DNA of 64,000 bases from Eretmocerus hayati (lineage: Eukaryota; Arthropoda; Insecta; Hymenoptera; Aphelinidae), in NCBI GenBank assembly GCA_029851415.1, contig CM056743.1, positions 11,710,727 through 11,774,726 on the forward strand, read 5' to 3'. The notes under the pieces are model-generated. The model was not told where the DNA came from. It made no database searches and was given only the letters and a program-made list of their open reading frames with translations. Shown here piece by piece: positions 22,081 to 32,668 of this stretch (positions within the stretch are counted from its first letter, which is position 1; every line of letters starts with the position of its first letter). A program made the translations under genes and the position numbers.

Positions 22081-22930
22081 ACGCCGGACGAGCGCGGAGT
22101 CAAAATGAATCTATTTGATCTCATGCGCCTGCGAAGCGTACTATAGAGCTAATTATGTGTCGTCCATCATACAACGATTCGTATTGCAAAATTCACTGAA
22201 AAAGATAACAAAAGGGGAGCACGATTGATAATGAAGAGAGAATTACATTTTTTACATGAACTCAATTCAAGAAAACGATGATTATATACATCAAAAAGCA
22301 TTGTCAAGTCTACATTATCAAAATGTTTCGCAAGAGGTCTATTTCAAATTCGTATAGGTGACATACATTCTAGCATTCCAAGAATTTCCTCCGAAAATCT
22401 GAATGAAACCCTCTAAACCACTTTACACTGACAATATATCATCGAAGATATTGAAAAATATCGAATTTCTACTTGAATCTTTTCGAGTGATGGGAAACTG
22501 GATTTCTGAGGATTAGGCTGTCTTTGGCTTTTGTAGTCGACACAGGTCCGTTACATGGTGGTCTCGCATACAGAAAAGACGGTGTATCATGCCATTGTTG
22601 GGAGACTTCTGCTCTTATTCCCAGCAGATTCTTGACCCTTGGACTGCCGGCACTCCTCTGAAGGAAATGGATATCTCCTAAAGATCAATCTCACGCACAA
22701 AATTATCGGATATGTCCCAAGGTTTAAGCAAGATTACTGGTGACGTATACATGAGTTAGAGATCTTCTTCCCGCAAGAATCATACGAATATTCCAGACTG
22801 CACCCAGATATCGTTGAGAATGTTTAAAAGAGAAAGCCATTCCATATCGATAATCATGATGAGTCATTGGACACTCAACAAAATTGAATATCATAAGAAT
22901 CTACATCACTCTATGGTCGGTTTCAATCTT
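22081..22930. other. No gene recognised
   Basis: AT-rich sequence without repeats or convincing frames. Confidence 0.4.
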
Positions 22931-22991
22931 TCAGAATATCCAAAACTGATCTGATCCTGAGGAACGAACAAAAGATTCCCATATATCTATC

Positions 22992-23348
22992 TCACCCTGA
23001 AGCCATGGCGTGACATATACTAGAATGCAATGTAGTGAGAAGGAAGGAATAAAGACTTCCATTGAGCCGCGATTTGGATGCATAACCGTGGCACCATTGC
23101 TGACACGAAGTATTGCGTCGGAGGCTGAGACGCGGACTTGGTTCAATAGGGCGTGAACGAATACACAAAGGATGAATGGATGCATAAGTATAAATACGGA
23201 GGCTGGCGTCTTGTCGATCTTGAAGGACGGACGGACTTCGTCCTTCAAGATCGATGAGATGCCAAATGCCATATTTATCATCAAGGACGAAAAATCTACA
23301 ACATTTCTTATGCATGAGTATATCGATTCTCTTTGTGCACCACATCAA
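22992..23348 (-). pseudogene. Orphan coding-like frame with inverted partner
   Basis: This minus-strand frame of 118 codons contains LDDKYGIWHLIDLEGR. On the plus strand just to the left (about 23152-23230) a second frame reads MHKYKYGGWRLVDLEGR. The two similar protein segments are arranged head to head around a centre near 23230, so an ancestral coding segment was duplicated in inverse orientation and diverged. No start codon is certain, no family is recognised, and short flanking exons would be needed for a full gene. Part of the 22.9-29.5 kb cluster of unassigned coding-like frames. Confidence 0.4.
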
Positions 23349-23567
23349 TCGTGTCTCAATAGGAGGAGGTGGAGAACCCTAAACTACTCATTTTACCATT
23401 AAACTGTACTGCGCATTTCTTCATAAAATATACTGAGTATCATAAGTCACTATGAACTTGATGTTGGAAATATTTCTAGTTTTACATCATAATTCAAATG
23501 TATACAAACACTGATTATGAAAAACGGTCGAAATGACCGACGCGCGCCTATACAAATGTCAGTCCGT

Positions 23568-23949
23568 CTAGCGCTCGTACTCCTGGATTGAACAACAATG
23601 AGCACTCAATTTATCCCAACCAAGAGCATCATTCATAGGCATTGAAGCATTCCTTGAGTTTTTCACCAGGAGTATCTCTTTCCAGAAGCAATAAGTAGTA
23701 CAGCTCGACATTCCGTCAGACATCGAACAGGCATGAATAGGTATGGATTCTTGTAAAAGCTCAATACTTCCTTCGTTGTTGTTCATAATATTCATACCAA
23801 ATCAAAATCAATGAGGTCAATGAAGGGAGGAAGCTTTCGAATGATCTAATAAATCTAGTCTGGTCTGAGGGTACATGATGATAGGGTGATACAGGCACTA
23901 TTCCGTGGAATATCAAATTATTGACCACTGTTCGACCAATCACTGGCAT
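23568..23949 (-). pseudogene. Orphan two-frame gene fragment
   Basis: A 62-codon frame (23949-23761, ATG) ends with a hydrophobic stretch (SFLPSLTSLILIWYEYY). It overlaps, in the next frame, a 75-codon frame to 23568 with several cysteines (IHACSMSDGMSSCTTYCF). Together they read as one protein with a single frame change, from a frameshift or an unrecognised short intron. No known domain. Confidence 0.35.
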
Positions 23950-24130
23950 TGGATGCTATACAGAGTTAGACAGTTCAGAGGAAATATTGTTACAAGTTCC
24001 ACTTAAACTTTCCTGTCGAATGGTCAATATTTATTTCTTGGACAGCATGAAGTTGCACCAAAGTTTCTGTTGATATGAGAAATTTTGATCTCGGTTGTGA
24101 CAGATGCGCTGAGTGCAAAGTTACTTTTTG

Positions 24131-24790
24131 TCAATGCCAAGAGAGTTGAGGATCCGATTGATATTGTTCAAAACTCTCTTGTACAGTCGCGAAAGTATAA
24201 TCGATACATAGATCCACGCTATGATCTCTCGTATGAGAAATAATAACGAGGGTGGAGGAATCTTCTGAGAAGTTTTTGAGAACGGATTGAGTGTGTTTTT
24301 CATGTGATTCGTGAATGAATATCTTGTTCTCCATCGATTCGGAATCATACAAACAAGTCCAAATTTCTGAAAATGGTGGTGTATCAATAATAAATGACCG
24401 ATGAGATTCTGTGTGCAATTCTATAGATAGCAAACCATTCCGCTCTTTCGCGGTCGGCCTGAAAGTCGGGAGAGTCAATCTTCGATAAAATAAGAAATTC
24501 CTTGAGGGGTTGAGTCCTAGATGCCTTCACTATCACTTCCGAAGGGAATTCGAAAACATCCGTCAGTGAATTTTCAAGTGAAGTCGATTTTTCCATTGTC
24601 TCATTATGAATGATAGGTGAAAAATCACTTGTGTCGCGGTTTTCACCTTTTCCCGGTTTTCCTCGTTACATGTCAGGAGGAATGAATTTTATCGATTAAT
24701 TCATGAGTTAGTTCTTCGTAAACTTTTCGATATATAAGGAAATCCCAGAAACTTTTGACTTTTGCTGTCACTCCTCGATCATTTGGGCTG
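24131..24790 (-). pseudogene. Orphan gene copy X1
   Basis: Coding-like sequence in three consecutive frames. First comes an upstream segment with KSFWDFLIY (24730-24756). Then a frame through ATG 24596 containing KIDSPDFQADRERAEW. Then, after a frame change near a 'gactttcag' 3' splice-like site, a frame to 24131 (ELHTESHRSFIIDTPPFSEIW...). All three segments have counterparts in the same order in copy X2 (25942-26560, plus strand), including the frame change beside 'gactttccag', which suggests a shared intron instead of random damage. Family unknown. A TGA in the linker after KSFWDFLIY may be intronic. Confidence 0.5.
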
Positions 24791-24831
24791 TACGACGTCT
24801 CATGAGGCCTAACCAGTCAGATTTCCTTCGT

Positions 24832-25152
24832 TCAGATGTCCTGGAAGTGGACACCAATTTTGGAATCGATTGGTGGATGCGGATAGATACTAGAGAAGGT
24901 CATGCGCGAGAAAACACCCGAAAATCGAGGAATTGACGTGTCACTTGGACTGACTCTCAAAATTCGTTGAGCTCTCACGGTTCTAGCGTACCACAGCGGG
25001 GTCTGTAACTTCGCAAAGATGTTTCTAATGGTCCAAGGTTGTGATTTTTCTTTTAGTGGGAGATGTACACCGATGTACTGAGCCGTGACAGGCATTGGAC
25101 GGTCTGTCACTCCGTTTCGATAAGAAACCATTATTCTTGTTCTTAAGCTCAT
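24832..25152 (-). CDS. Orphan 106-residue protein
   Basis: Intact frame from ATG (RC of 25150-25152) to TGA. The product is basic, without a signal peptide, membrane helix or cysteine motif; it includes PVTAQYIGVHLPLKEKSQPWTIRNIF and a Pro/Ser-rich C-terminus. It is divergent from the plus-strand frame starting at 25186, with only 33 bp between the two starts. Codons look balanced, and it is one of the best candidates for a real small protein or exon here. I do not recognise it. Confidence 0.4.
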   Translation of the reverse strand: MSLRTRIMVSYRNGVTDRPMPVTAQYIGVHLPLKEKSQPWTIRNIFAKLQTPLWYARTVRAQRILRVSPSDTSIPRFSGVFSRMTFSSIYPHPPIDSKIGVHFQDI

Positions 25153-25185
25153 ACACTTTTTAGCGCATTCTAGAGGGACTCTGCG

Positions 25186-25542
25186 ATGAACTTATTGTCT
25201 TACCCACGCGAAAACAAAGAAATCGACCTATTGCACATCTATGTACATCAATGGGGAAATCAAGGGATTGCGTTCAACCGGAATAAAATCAGTGTTACCC
25301 GTGATGTATTGACGCCGTTCTTGGCGGTGTTCACTTGCTGTAATACGGACGAACTCCTAAATACCGAGAAATAGTAGGTAATAGTATCAGAAAACCATAT
25401 CCATTCCGCTAAGCTCAGGCTCTGGCGCGAATTGGGCGCGATTGGTGAATGGGGACAATTGACAAATTTATATAGACGAAATCGTCTCGGAATGTTTTAT
25501 CAAATCCCTCGAAGGGTTCAGGAACATTCCGGATTGGTATAA
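25186..25542 (+). pseudogene. Orphan frame interrupted by a double stop
   Basis: From ATG 25186 the frame runs 62 codons (LLHIYVHQWGNQGIAFNRNK...), meets TAG TAG at 25372-25377, then continues in the same frame for 54 codons of protein-like sequence (GQLTNLYRRNRLGMFYQIPRR) to TAA at 25540. The same-frame continuity argues for one ancestral ORF with stop mutations, or two exons. No family recognised. Confidence 0.35.
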
Positions 25543-25544
25543 AT

Positions 25545-25700
25545 ATGACTAGAATCTCATTCGATGTTTGTATTTGTCACTCTCCACGACGAAGAATTTC
25601 TCCCGAGACACTTCAATATTCAGTGTATTTTTGCCACCTTTCAATAGATCACAAGCCTCCATTACTATTGTGCAATCTTATCACGCATTGTGAAAGTTAA
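25545..25700 (+). CDS. Orphan 51-codon frame
   Basis: ATG lies two bases after the preceding frame's TAA, right behind 'ggtataaat'. The product has Cys and His residues (DVCICHSPRRR; HKPPLLLCNLITHC). Too short to classify; it may be an exon of the surrounding orphan gene. Confidence 0.25.
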   Translation: MTRISFDVCICHSPRRRISPETLQYSVYFCHLSIDHKPPLLLCNLITHCES

Positions 25701-25843
25701 GACTCTTTCATCTTCTATCAAGTATTCTAAGAGACCCCCCAACGCTTACCGAAACAATGAAAATACAGAAATGAATTTTCCAAAAGTACTCGCTCTAGAC
25801 TTTGTTCTGTAAGTTGTTCACCGATTTTTTTCAAATGACCCAC

Positions 25844-25945
25844 ATGGAAGATTATGTTTCCGAAGCCTTCAAAGAAGGGGTACAAAAAATTTCAGACATT
25901 TACACAGCTTTTTTCTATAATTCCACTTTTAGAGGCCAAAAGTGA
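25844..25945 (+). CDS. Orphan 33-codon frame upstream of X2
   Basis: A short ATG-started frame (MEDYVSEAFKEGVQK...) ending in TGA at 25943, overlapping the start of the KSFWDFLIY frame. It is probably a 5' exon of X2 or chance. Confidence 0.2.
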   Translation: MEDYVSEAFKEGVQKISDIYTAFFYNSTFRGQK

Positions 25946-26560
25946 AAAGTTTCTGGGATTTTCTCATATACAAGACACGTCGTTCCACGAATGGAAGAAA
26001 GTGGAACGGATACACCGGGGGCAATCAAAAGAAATCACGAGAGAAGGCAAGAAATATTATCAAGTTTCTAAGATATTTTTATCCCTATTTGGAGATTCAC
26101 AGCTCCCGTTCCTTATTTCTCCATGAATGTGGACACAAAATCTTGTCGGCTCTTGAAAACCCTATACGAAATTATGGTACACGTTCCTCGATAAAACTCT
26201 TTTTCTTTGACCTTTGATGGAAAAACTGCGAAAAAGGCGAAAAACCGTGACAAAGACAATTTTCCGCATATCTTTCATAACGGAAGTGTGGAAAAATTGG
26301 CATCATTTCAAATTCCACCGACAGACTTCTCTGGTTCTTGTTGGAAAATGATCATGGTGACGACTAAAATCAAATCCCACAAGGATTCTTTCATTTCATC
26401 GAATCTTGACTTTCCAGCTTTTCAAGCCCACCGTGACTATGAAGGGATACGTGTTCAGTGTCGTATCGAATGGAGCCTTGCGTGAGCATTATTTCTATGT
26501 AGACTTGATGACTACTGATGAGTCGTCTTTGAGAATCATATTCGCATATTATCTGAGGTA
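25942..26560 (+). pseudogene. Orphan gene copy X2
   Basis: Plus-strand counterpart of X1. The frame 25942-26217 begins KSFWDFLIY (identical to X1) and contains a ~60-residue stretch missing from X1. It overlaps a frame 26207-26485 with NRDKDNFPHIFHN and NLDFPAFQAHRDYE, aligning with X1's NRD...IIHN and KIDSPDFQADRE. After 'gactttccag' the homology shifts frame and continues (NGALREHYFYVDLMTTDESS) to a TAG near 26563. The similarity is clearer in protein than in DNA, implying long divergence under coding constraint. Function unknown. Confidence 0.5.
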
Positions 26561-26569
26561 GGATGAAAC

Positions 26570-27570
26570 TCAATCCACAAAGTTGTCAAAAAAAATTTAA
26601 TCAGCGAGATTAATAATTAGTGATGTCATTCCACGACATGGAATGAATCAATTCTACGTTAACAAGATATGCTGACCATTATTATACAAGAGAGGCAGAA
26701 TGAAGACAGAGAAGCAAAAAAGAGAGAAAGGTGGATGGTTGAACATATCACAAACTACGAGGCTATGCAGCAAATATAAGAATATGCGAGGTGTGTTGAA
26801 CACCCCGTATAATGAAACAGGCAGAAAATTTTCAATGCAAGGACTGAGTGAACGAGGCCATATGCAACTGACATGGTGACTGTACTACCTCGGCTCACTA
26901 CAATTTTTTTGCGTGACGTAAACAACTGGCATGTTCACTTCCACTGTCATTCTTATCGCTCCTGTTAACATCCAAGATAAGATAAAAATCGATATCCATC
27001 AGAATGGTACAGAACATTCCAGGAAATGGTGTGAGCAACCCTGCAGTTGTCTGAGAGACGGTATCGCACCGGCAAATCAGATGATTGATGCTCTTCGATG
27101 AGAGAACCGCTTCTCTCAATCTGAGTGATTTTGTTCGACGACGATTCATGAATGAGGGTGATAATCATTAACTCCTACTCCCGAGTAATCAAGAATGAGT
27201 GTTTGCTACATCACTAGAAAATATAGTTCTCAAGTTCTTGTATCGGAATCATCACTTTCGTCCCATCAAAGTTGCTAGAAACAAAAATTTTCGCGGAAAT
27301 GGCTACCTTCCCAACTAACGTGGATTCGAAGCTTCCATTTTTTTCATGATCGAAAAGTTTTATTTGCCATGCAGAAACAGATTCCAAAAGTTTGCATCAC
27401 GAGATTCGTCCTTTGCCTGGAGAATCATCATAGGTAACATTCCTTCTCCACATTCCCCTCATGAGTCTCGAGAACCAATCCCCAATCAAAATAATACACT
27501 CCACCAAAGTGGCTGAATTTGGAACGAGAATTCTAATCAACTGGGTGAATTTCCAACGGAATGATCGAGT
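26570..27570. other. Low-information stretch in the orphan cluster
   Basis: Short frames on both strands (for example minus 26898-27168) but none with a paralog seen in the window. A small palindrome, 'attccacgacatggaat', lies near 26625. Confidence 0.35.
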
Positions 27571-27576
27571 TTCGAA

Positions 27577-27720
27577 TCAATAGGAATCGCTGTGAAGATA
27601 TTCCACGTAGTATGGGAGTCCGGAACTGATCTTGAACTCATTGAGTGATCTATTGTTTGATATTCGATATCCATATAACATATGACCCTCATCTATAACA
27701 AGCATACTGAATATGTATCC
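27577..27720 (-). pseudogene. Orphan fragment Y1
   Basis: 47 open codons (MLVIDEGHMLYGYRIS...YYVEYLHSDSY, TGA). The GYRIS core and the following ~25 residues resemble fragment Y2 at 29238-29517, so the two are probably paralogous exons. No family recognised. Confidence 0.35.
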
Positions 27721-27946
27721 CTTTCAAAATTTGTGTCTCATTTGCTCTGCAACGTCCAAACTGCATACCGGGTGAACATGATATAAACGGGGTCGTATCC
27801 GAATCTGACAACCCTAACTTGCGTGCAAAATTCATCTACTCTTCCTATCATGGGTGGAAAAAGGAGCCCATAAAATAATAGATGGTCGTATCCAGGTGAC
27901 ATTATTGGGTCAGAAAACAGGTTTCATCGTAGTTTGTCCCCAATAA

Positions 27947-28153
27947 ATGAAAATAGACATCAGTGGCGTCCTTAAGCACCGTTTCGGCCAGTGTTATATC
28001 ATCCGGATTCGGGACCGCACATCTTGCTTTTCCCTAGTTCCTGATCTCAAACAAACTGAAACGAGCGGTCACCCTCCCGGATACGACCTCGGCCAGAACG
28101 TTGCTTACCGACAGCGACGACATTCATTTCTATTTGTTTCAGAAGAACTGTGA
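27947..28153 (+). CDS. Orphan 68-codon frame
   Basis: ATG 27947 to TGA 28151-28153. The product is basic and polar (HRFGQCYIIRIRDRTSCFSLVPDLKQ). Its TGA overlaps the ATG of the next frame (TGATG). Unrecognised; it may be an exon. Confidence 0.3.
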   Translation: MKIDISGVLKHRFGQCYIIRIRDRTSCFSLVPDLKQTETSGHPPGYDLGQNVAYRQRRHSFLFVSEEL

Positions 28154-28422
28154 TGAAACTTGTCTTTGTGACCCAACAAGGTCACCCACAGACCATCCTT
28201 ATTATTCAATCTCGTGGGTCCCTTACTTCTAACCATGATGAAAGAGTAGATGAAATTTGTACGCAAGTTAGAAATCGCAGACCCAAACGAGGGGTCAGAA
28301 ATCCGTATATGACCACCTCTGAAACTTTGCCTAACCTGGATGTTTGGTGGAAAAAGCTCGTCACCGATATTGATTTCATTTTTTCGAAGAGGAGCAGTAA
28401 TGAAATGTGTTCTCTTCATTGA
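28153..28422 (+). CDS. Orphan 89-codon frame
   Basis: ATG 28153 to TGA. The product reads well as protein (FVTQQGHPQTILIIQSRGS, then a basic centre RNRRPKRGVRNP, then LDVWWKKLVTDIDFIF). The opposite strand is also open (28105-28443), but its translation is less convincing. No family recognised. Confidence 0.3.
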   Translation: MKLVFVTQQGHPQTILIIQSRGSLTSNHDERVDEICTQVRNRRPKRGVRNPYMTTSETLPNLDVWWKKLVTDIDFIFSKRSSNEMCSLH

Positions 28423-28448
28423 ATAATGTCCCTCAGGGTTCACTACTT

Positions 28449-28658
28449 ATGAATCTTATAGACCACGTACGAGATCCTGCACTCACGAACATACTGGATG
28501 TGGTTAAATTTTCAACCAATTGGTTAGAGTTCTCATTCAAACAGCAAGTTGGAGTCTTGAATGATGTTATTCTACAGTGTACATATCAACGCTTATGGAG
28601 GACAGACATTAATGGTTCATCCATCGGTACTTTGACTTGGAGGAGGAGTAATAAATGA
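28449..28658 (+). CDS. Orphan 69-codon frame
   Basis: ATG 28449 to TGA, 26 bases after the preceding stop. The sequence contains LTNILDVVKFSTNWLEFSFKQQVGV. It is the third plus-strand frame in a row, so together they may be exons of one gene or a decayed compact gene set. Confidence 0.3.
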   Translation: MNLIDHVRDPALTNILDVVKFSTNWLEFSFKQQVGVLNDVILQCTYQRLWRTDINGSSIGTLTWRRSNK

Positions 28659-29237
28659 CCGAAACAGTTAATAAAATTGTTCGTAACACGTATGAATTAC
28701 GGACTTTTCTCTAGCCAAAGGATATGCAAAACCTTATAGACTGCCTGGAGTTCAGCATCGGAGAGCTTCCACAGCGGATTCCTGAATCGAGCGTGAAAAG
28801 TTAGTTCTCTACCCCGACAGAAGAAAATAAGGTATCGATTGGATCCCTGTAGGGTTTGTTATTTTATTTTCGTACAAAGTCGGTTGTGGAGAGAGATCGC
28901 TGTGCGAAGCAGATCTTGTGGTGCATGGATGTATTTTTTCGACTATTGAAAATGGTAATAGGCAGTCTGGCAGTGTTTTCCAGGTTACAGAACGAGCAAA
29001 TTTTGCTATCCATAATTCGACCTAGTCACACTCTCAATCAGGCTCGCTCAGTGTCTACTTGTAACAGGATCCTCAGAATTCGCAATCAGTCAACTTGGAA
29101 GTGGACACCATTCTGTCTGAACTCGTATTGAAAATTCCCACCGTACCAGTCTAACAGAAGTACTCATCATGTAGGATCGATGGTTGTTGAACAAGAAAGT
29201 GATAGAGAAAATCAAGGTTTGTGCAGATGCCAAAAAT

Positions 29238-29517
29238 TCATTGAATATAAGTTGCAATACTGATGATCGATCCGTCGTATTTTATTTGTTCAAAAGCACT
29301 CTGATATGATATCATGTAGGACTTCCAATTTCGCTTGCAATAGAGGACTTGATATTCGATATCCATCGACAAACTTTTGGGTATATCGATATTTCGTTCC
29401 GATCCGAAAGCCGATTGAAGTATCCCCATCCATTGAATTATTTGAATTCCCGTAGGAATGTTGATACGGCTTAAATATATGGTCATTATCGCGCAAACTT
29501 ACACATTTTCTGTCCAA
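29238..29517 (-). pseudogene. Orphan fragment Y2
   Basis: The frame from 29517 (TTG, preceded by 'tttttggacag') reads through IGTKYRYTQKFVDGYRIS and ends at 29290. A one-base shift near 'gatatcatatcag' lets it continue as SAFEQIKYDGSIISIATY to 29238. It is similar to Y1 (27577-27720). A single-base frameshift in otherwise good protein sequence suggests a recent pseudogene or an exon boundary. Confidence 0.35.
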
Positions 29518-29670
29518 AAATCCAGAAGTTGAAAATTGAGCCTCAGCATGCTTATTTCAATTTTTTCCATCCCTTCTCGCATATTGAGTAATAATATGTT
29601 ATAATACATATCCAGAAATTTTTCTGATCGAGTTAGAATGGTATATGTGATTATCACATGTATAAGACAT

Positions 29671-30580
29671 AGGGAAAGTAGTACACGGACCTGACATTTG
29701 CGGTTTTTGACGTTTTATTGTCTAGCGATATATCCTGACGCAATGGGACCAGATGAGCTCAAAATTCGTGTTCAGACGATTGATTTGAGCCGAGAATACA
29801 TGCCCTTGAACAAATAATCTCATTTCTTTGTCTTTTTCGTGCTATTGAGAATCCCAGGGAACAGTTTTTGAGTGCACGGACCTGATATTTTTCCCCTAAA
29901 ATCGTTCGCAAAAATCAAGGAGATGAGATGGAAACTTCTTCATGTACATTCCACCTAATCCCATCATATTTAGGTGGAAAAAATTGTTCGCGCCTAGGTA
30001 AATCGACTCTTGGTTGGGTAACATGGTATGTATGGACCTGAAATAACTTAATTATATGGCTGATTTCCGGCTACAAATGTTCATGCGGTACTTGGCATTT
30101 CGATTCCGGTTTCGTCACGGCAATTGATCATTTGGCATGTTACCTTGGAATTTTGTCTCTGCCAAAGTCGTTCAGAAGAAATTTGGGATGCGCTGTTGTG
30201 ACTCTAAGAAAATATCTCGTGAAAATCCCATTACAAGAAAGAGGCACATGGCTCGGGGACTAAACCACACTGTAAAAATTTTTTTCGAAAAACTTCAACC
30301 AATTGGTTGAATGGAAAATTCAACCATTTGGTGGACCATCAAGCTGGTTGAATTTTTTATTCAACCAAGTGGTTGAAGTTTTTCGAATTTTTGTTTTACA
30401 GTGCAACCGTTCTGTCCATGATACCTATGGAAAATAGTTGTATCAATATTCTCCTTTGAGCGAAAAATGTGGAAAAGCCAACTATATTCGTTACCTCGAC
30501 GCTAGCACTAAAAGTATGCTTGGAACTCCAATTATTATAATGCACGGACCTGACATTTTGACCCTTAATCTTTAAGAATA
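29671..30580. repeat. Dispersed 'cacggacctgacatttt' repeats
   Basis: The motif recurs as 'tacacggacctgacatttg' (~29684), 'gcacggacctgatattttt' (~29872), 'gtatggacctgaaata' (~30029) and 'gcacggacctgacattttg' (~30540), all in the same orientation. The left edge 'atagggaaagtagtacacgg' looks like a transposon terminus with subterminal repeats, but I did not find a matching inverted right end. Confidence 0.4.
30268..30403. mobile_element. 136-bp MITE with CACTGTAAAA termini
   Basis: About 45-bp inverted repeats starting CACTGTAAAA, with internal palindromic CAACCA..TGGTTGAA motifs repeated four times. No convincing TSD. Nested in the 29.7-30.6 kb repeat region. Confidence 0.7.
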
Positions 30581-30599
30581 AAAAGGCGGTTTGCCGGAT

Positions 30600-31844
30600 C
30601 GATCTAGAAATTCATTCCCAACTGTATTTAATAAAATACGTGTAGAAAAATTCCAATGGAGTGATTTGGAGCTTGATCGGCGAAATGCAAGGTCATTACA
30701 CGTTCTGGGTAGGTTCTGGCAATAATGCCCATATATATATTTATATAACTTATAGTGTTGTCAGTATTATATCTCATGGTGGACTGTTAGTCATAGCCGT
30801 GAATCCCATTAACTTCCCTACGAGGTACCTTGTATCATATCCTGATTGTTTATAGTCGATCTGAGTGTTGAAAGGCTTATTGCGATCACAATAAACAATC
30901 TCATCAAGCAATATTCATTTTCCCTTGAGGAATCAAGAATCTGAAAATCTCAAAATTTATCTGAAACCAAGGTAGTTTCCCCAATAACTAGAAAATAGAC
31001 AGAAAAAAACATGGAACCGAACATTGTCCCAGCACCATCTTTTTAGGCAAACCAAATCAAATTAGCAAGATACTATGCAACATCCATGAACGATACTCTG
31101 TTCTGTACAATAATCACTTGATCTTGGGCTATAGCCACCAAGTGCTGCATCCTCTCTCTCCCATTCTCTACCTTCAGCATCTCTGAACAAGGTAATTACA
31201 CTAGTCTCGCCACCTGCATTACTGAATGTACACCGTAAGCCTTATCATCCTGTACAGTCTAAGAGATGCACTTCCAAGCAATTGCAGATTAGCCAAATTT
31301 GTATTCGTAACGTGGCAATCGTGTAGCAGCCACGTGATGGGCTGCCTGAATTTACCAAAGTGGTTGAGATTGGGTGACGCATTGGCAGTATAATGGTAAC
31401 CAATCCAGCGAATATAGACTGTGATACGTGACTCCATACCAAGGCGCGCACATTTCTCAGCGATTTGATTTCAGTTCAGAGTTCAGAAATAAACCGAGAT
31501 TACAGCGCCGACTTCATCTGAGTGTCGGGGCCGTGCAGATTGAATATTTATGAGAGATTTACAAAGCCGATGTACGAAGTTCGATGTAAGGAAAAATAGG
31601 TTAGGGGCGTGCACAGTTGACGGTGAGGCGGGAAAGTGTAGTTTCCTGTCGCTGCCACTGCTATTGAATTTCAATCCCTTCTCCTATTCTCTGTTTGCAC
31701 ACATGTCGGTTTTCGTGCATTGCACGGAATTGACCAGCTGTAACCAATTACCTGGCAATGAGATCAACGATATTAGATTTTATAGGTTCTTTGTGCTTCT
31801 CTTACACTCCTACTCTTTTAAGAATGTGTTCGAATAGTTTGACG
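30600..31844. other. No gene recognised
   Basis: A frame at 31550-31837 is open for 95 codons without a motif; otherwise only short shadow frames. Confidence 0.35.
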
Positions 31845-31925
31845 AATCGATCAAATTTGATCAAATGCTTAAACTGAATTCGATCCAAATGTCATGCTAT
31901 CTTGGCCAATTTTGATCAGATGTTC
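31845..31925. repeat. Degenerate copy of the GATCAAA repeat
   Basis: 'gatcaaatttgatcaaatgc' and 'atgtcatgctatcttgg..aattttgatcagatgtt' resemble an arm of the 33357-34060 element. Confidence 0.45.
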
Positions 31926-32459
31926 AATTTAAGTTGCTGAAAGTATGAGTCGACTGCAGCTATATAGGTATACCTGACTCTACTGCGGACCATATCATAG
32001 ATTACCGTACTGATTCTGATGCTCTTGATTTTCACACTGTAAATATCATTTCACCAGAGCAGTCCTCTCCACATGGGAATTACCAAGAAAAATGTTCTTC
32101 TCCTCGAGGAATAATGCTCAGAAGCCCATTTGATTACAGATAATAGTGATTCCAAGAGGTACGTACAAATATTAGACTGGAATAAGGTTATGTATCCACA
32201 TGTGAATCATGATTTCATAATCTTTTCAAGTATTAAGATTCAACTTACTCATTAGTGTCCAGAGATAATTGAGGTATGGAATGAAGATCATTGCTCTGCT
32301 CAAGCGAGAGCAGGCGAGGAAGCATAGACAGAAGACAGCAAGCAGAAATTTCGGACAAAAAATTTATCAAACGAGAGAAAATCAAAATTGGTTTATCGAA
32401 ACTCAAAATATTGGACCTATGTGTGTATATTCTTCATTGAACAAGTAGTATTTGTCAGG

Positions 32460-32668
32460 TGAGCCTTTTGAGGGACACAGCTCCATCTGCGCGCCAGATT
32501 CTTGAAATTCGTCAGAGCGAGATATCGCTTCAATCTGACAATGTAAGCAGTGGTTTGCATACCCATAGTGGTGGCAAAGATGGTGCTGATGATGCATATT
32601 ATTCTTCAGATGGTGAATTTTTGGGTGATGATGGTAGTGCCACTATGAGTTTTGAGCATATTTTCTGA
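32460..32668 (+). CDS. Possible terminal exon, acidic C-terminus
   Basis: Begins after a good 3' splice site (ttgtcag at 32460) and stays open 69 codons to TGA. The product has a Ser/Gln-rich start and a Gly/Asp-rich acidic end (DDAYYSSDGEFLGDDGSA) closing in FEHIF. The upstream exon was not found and the family is unknown. Confidence 0.3.
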
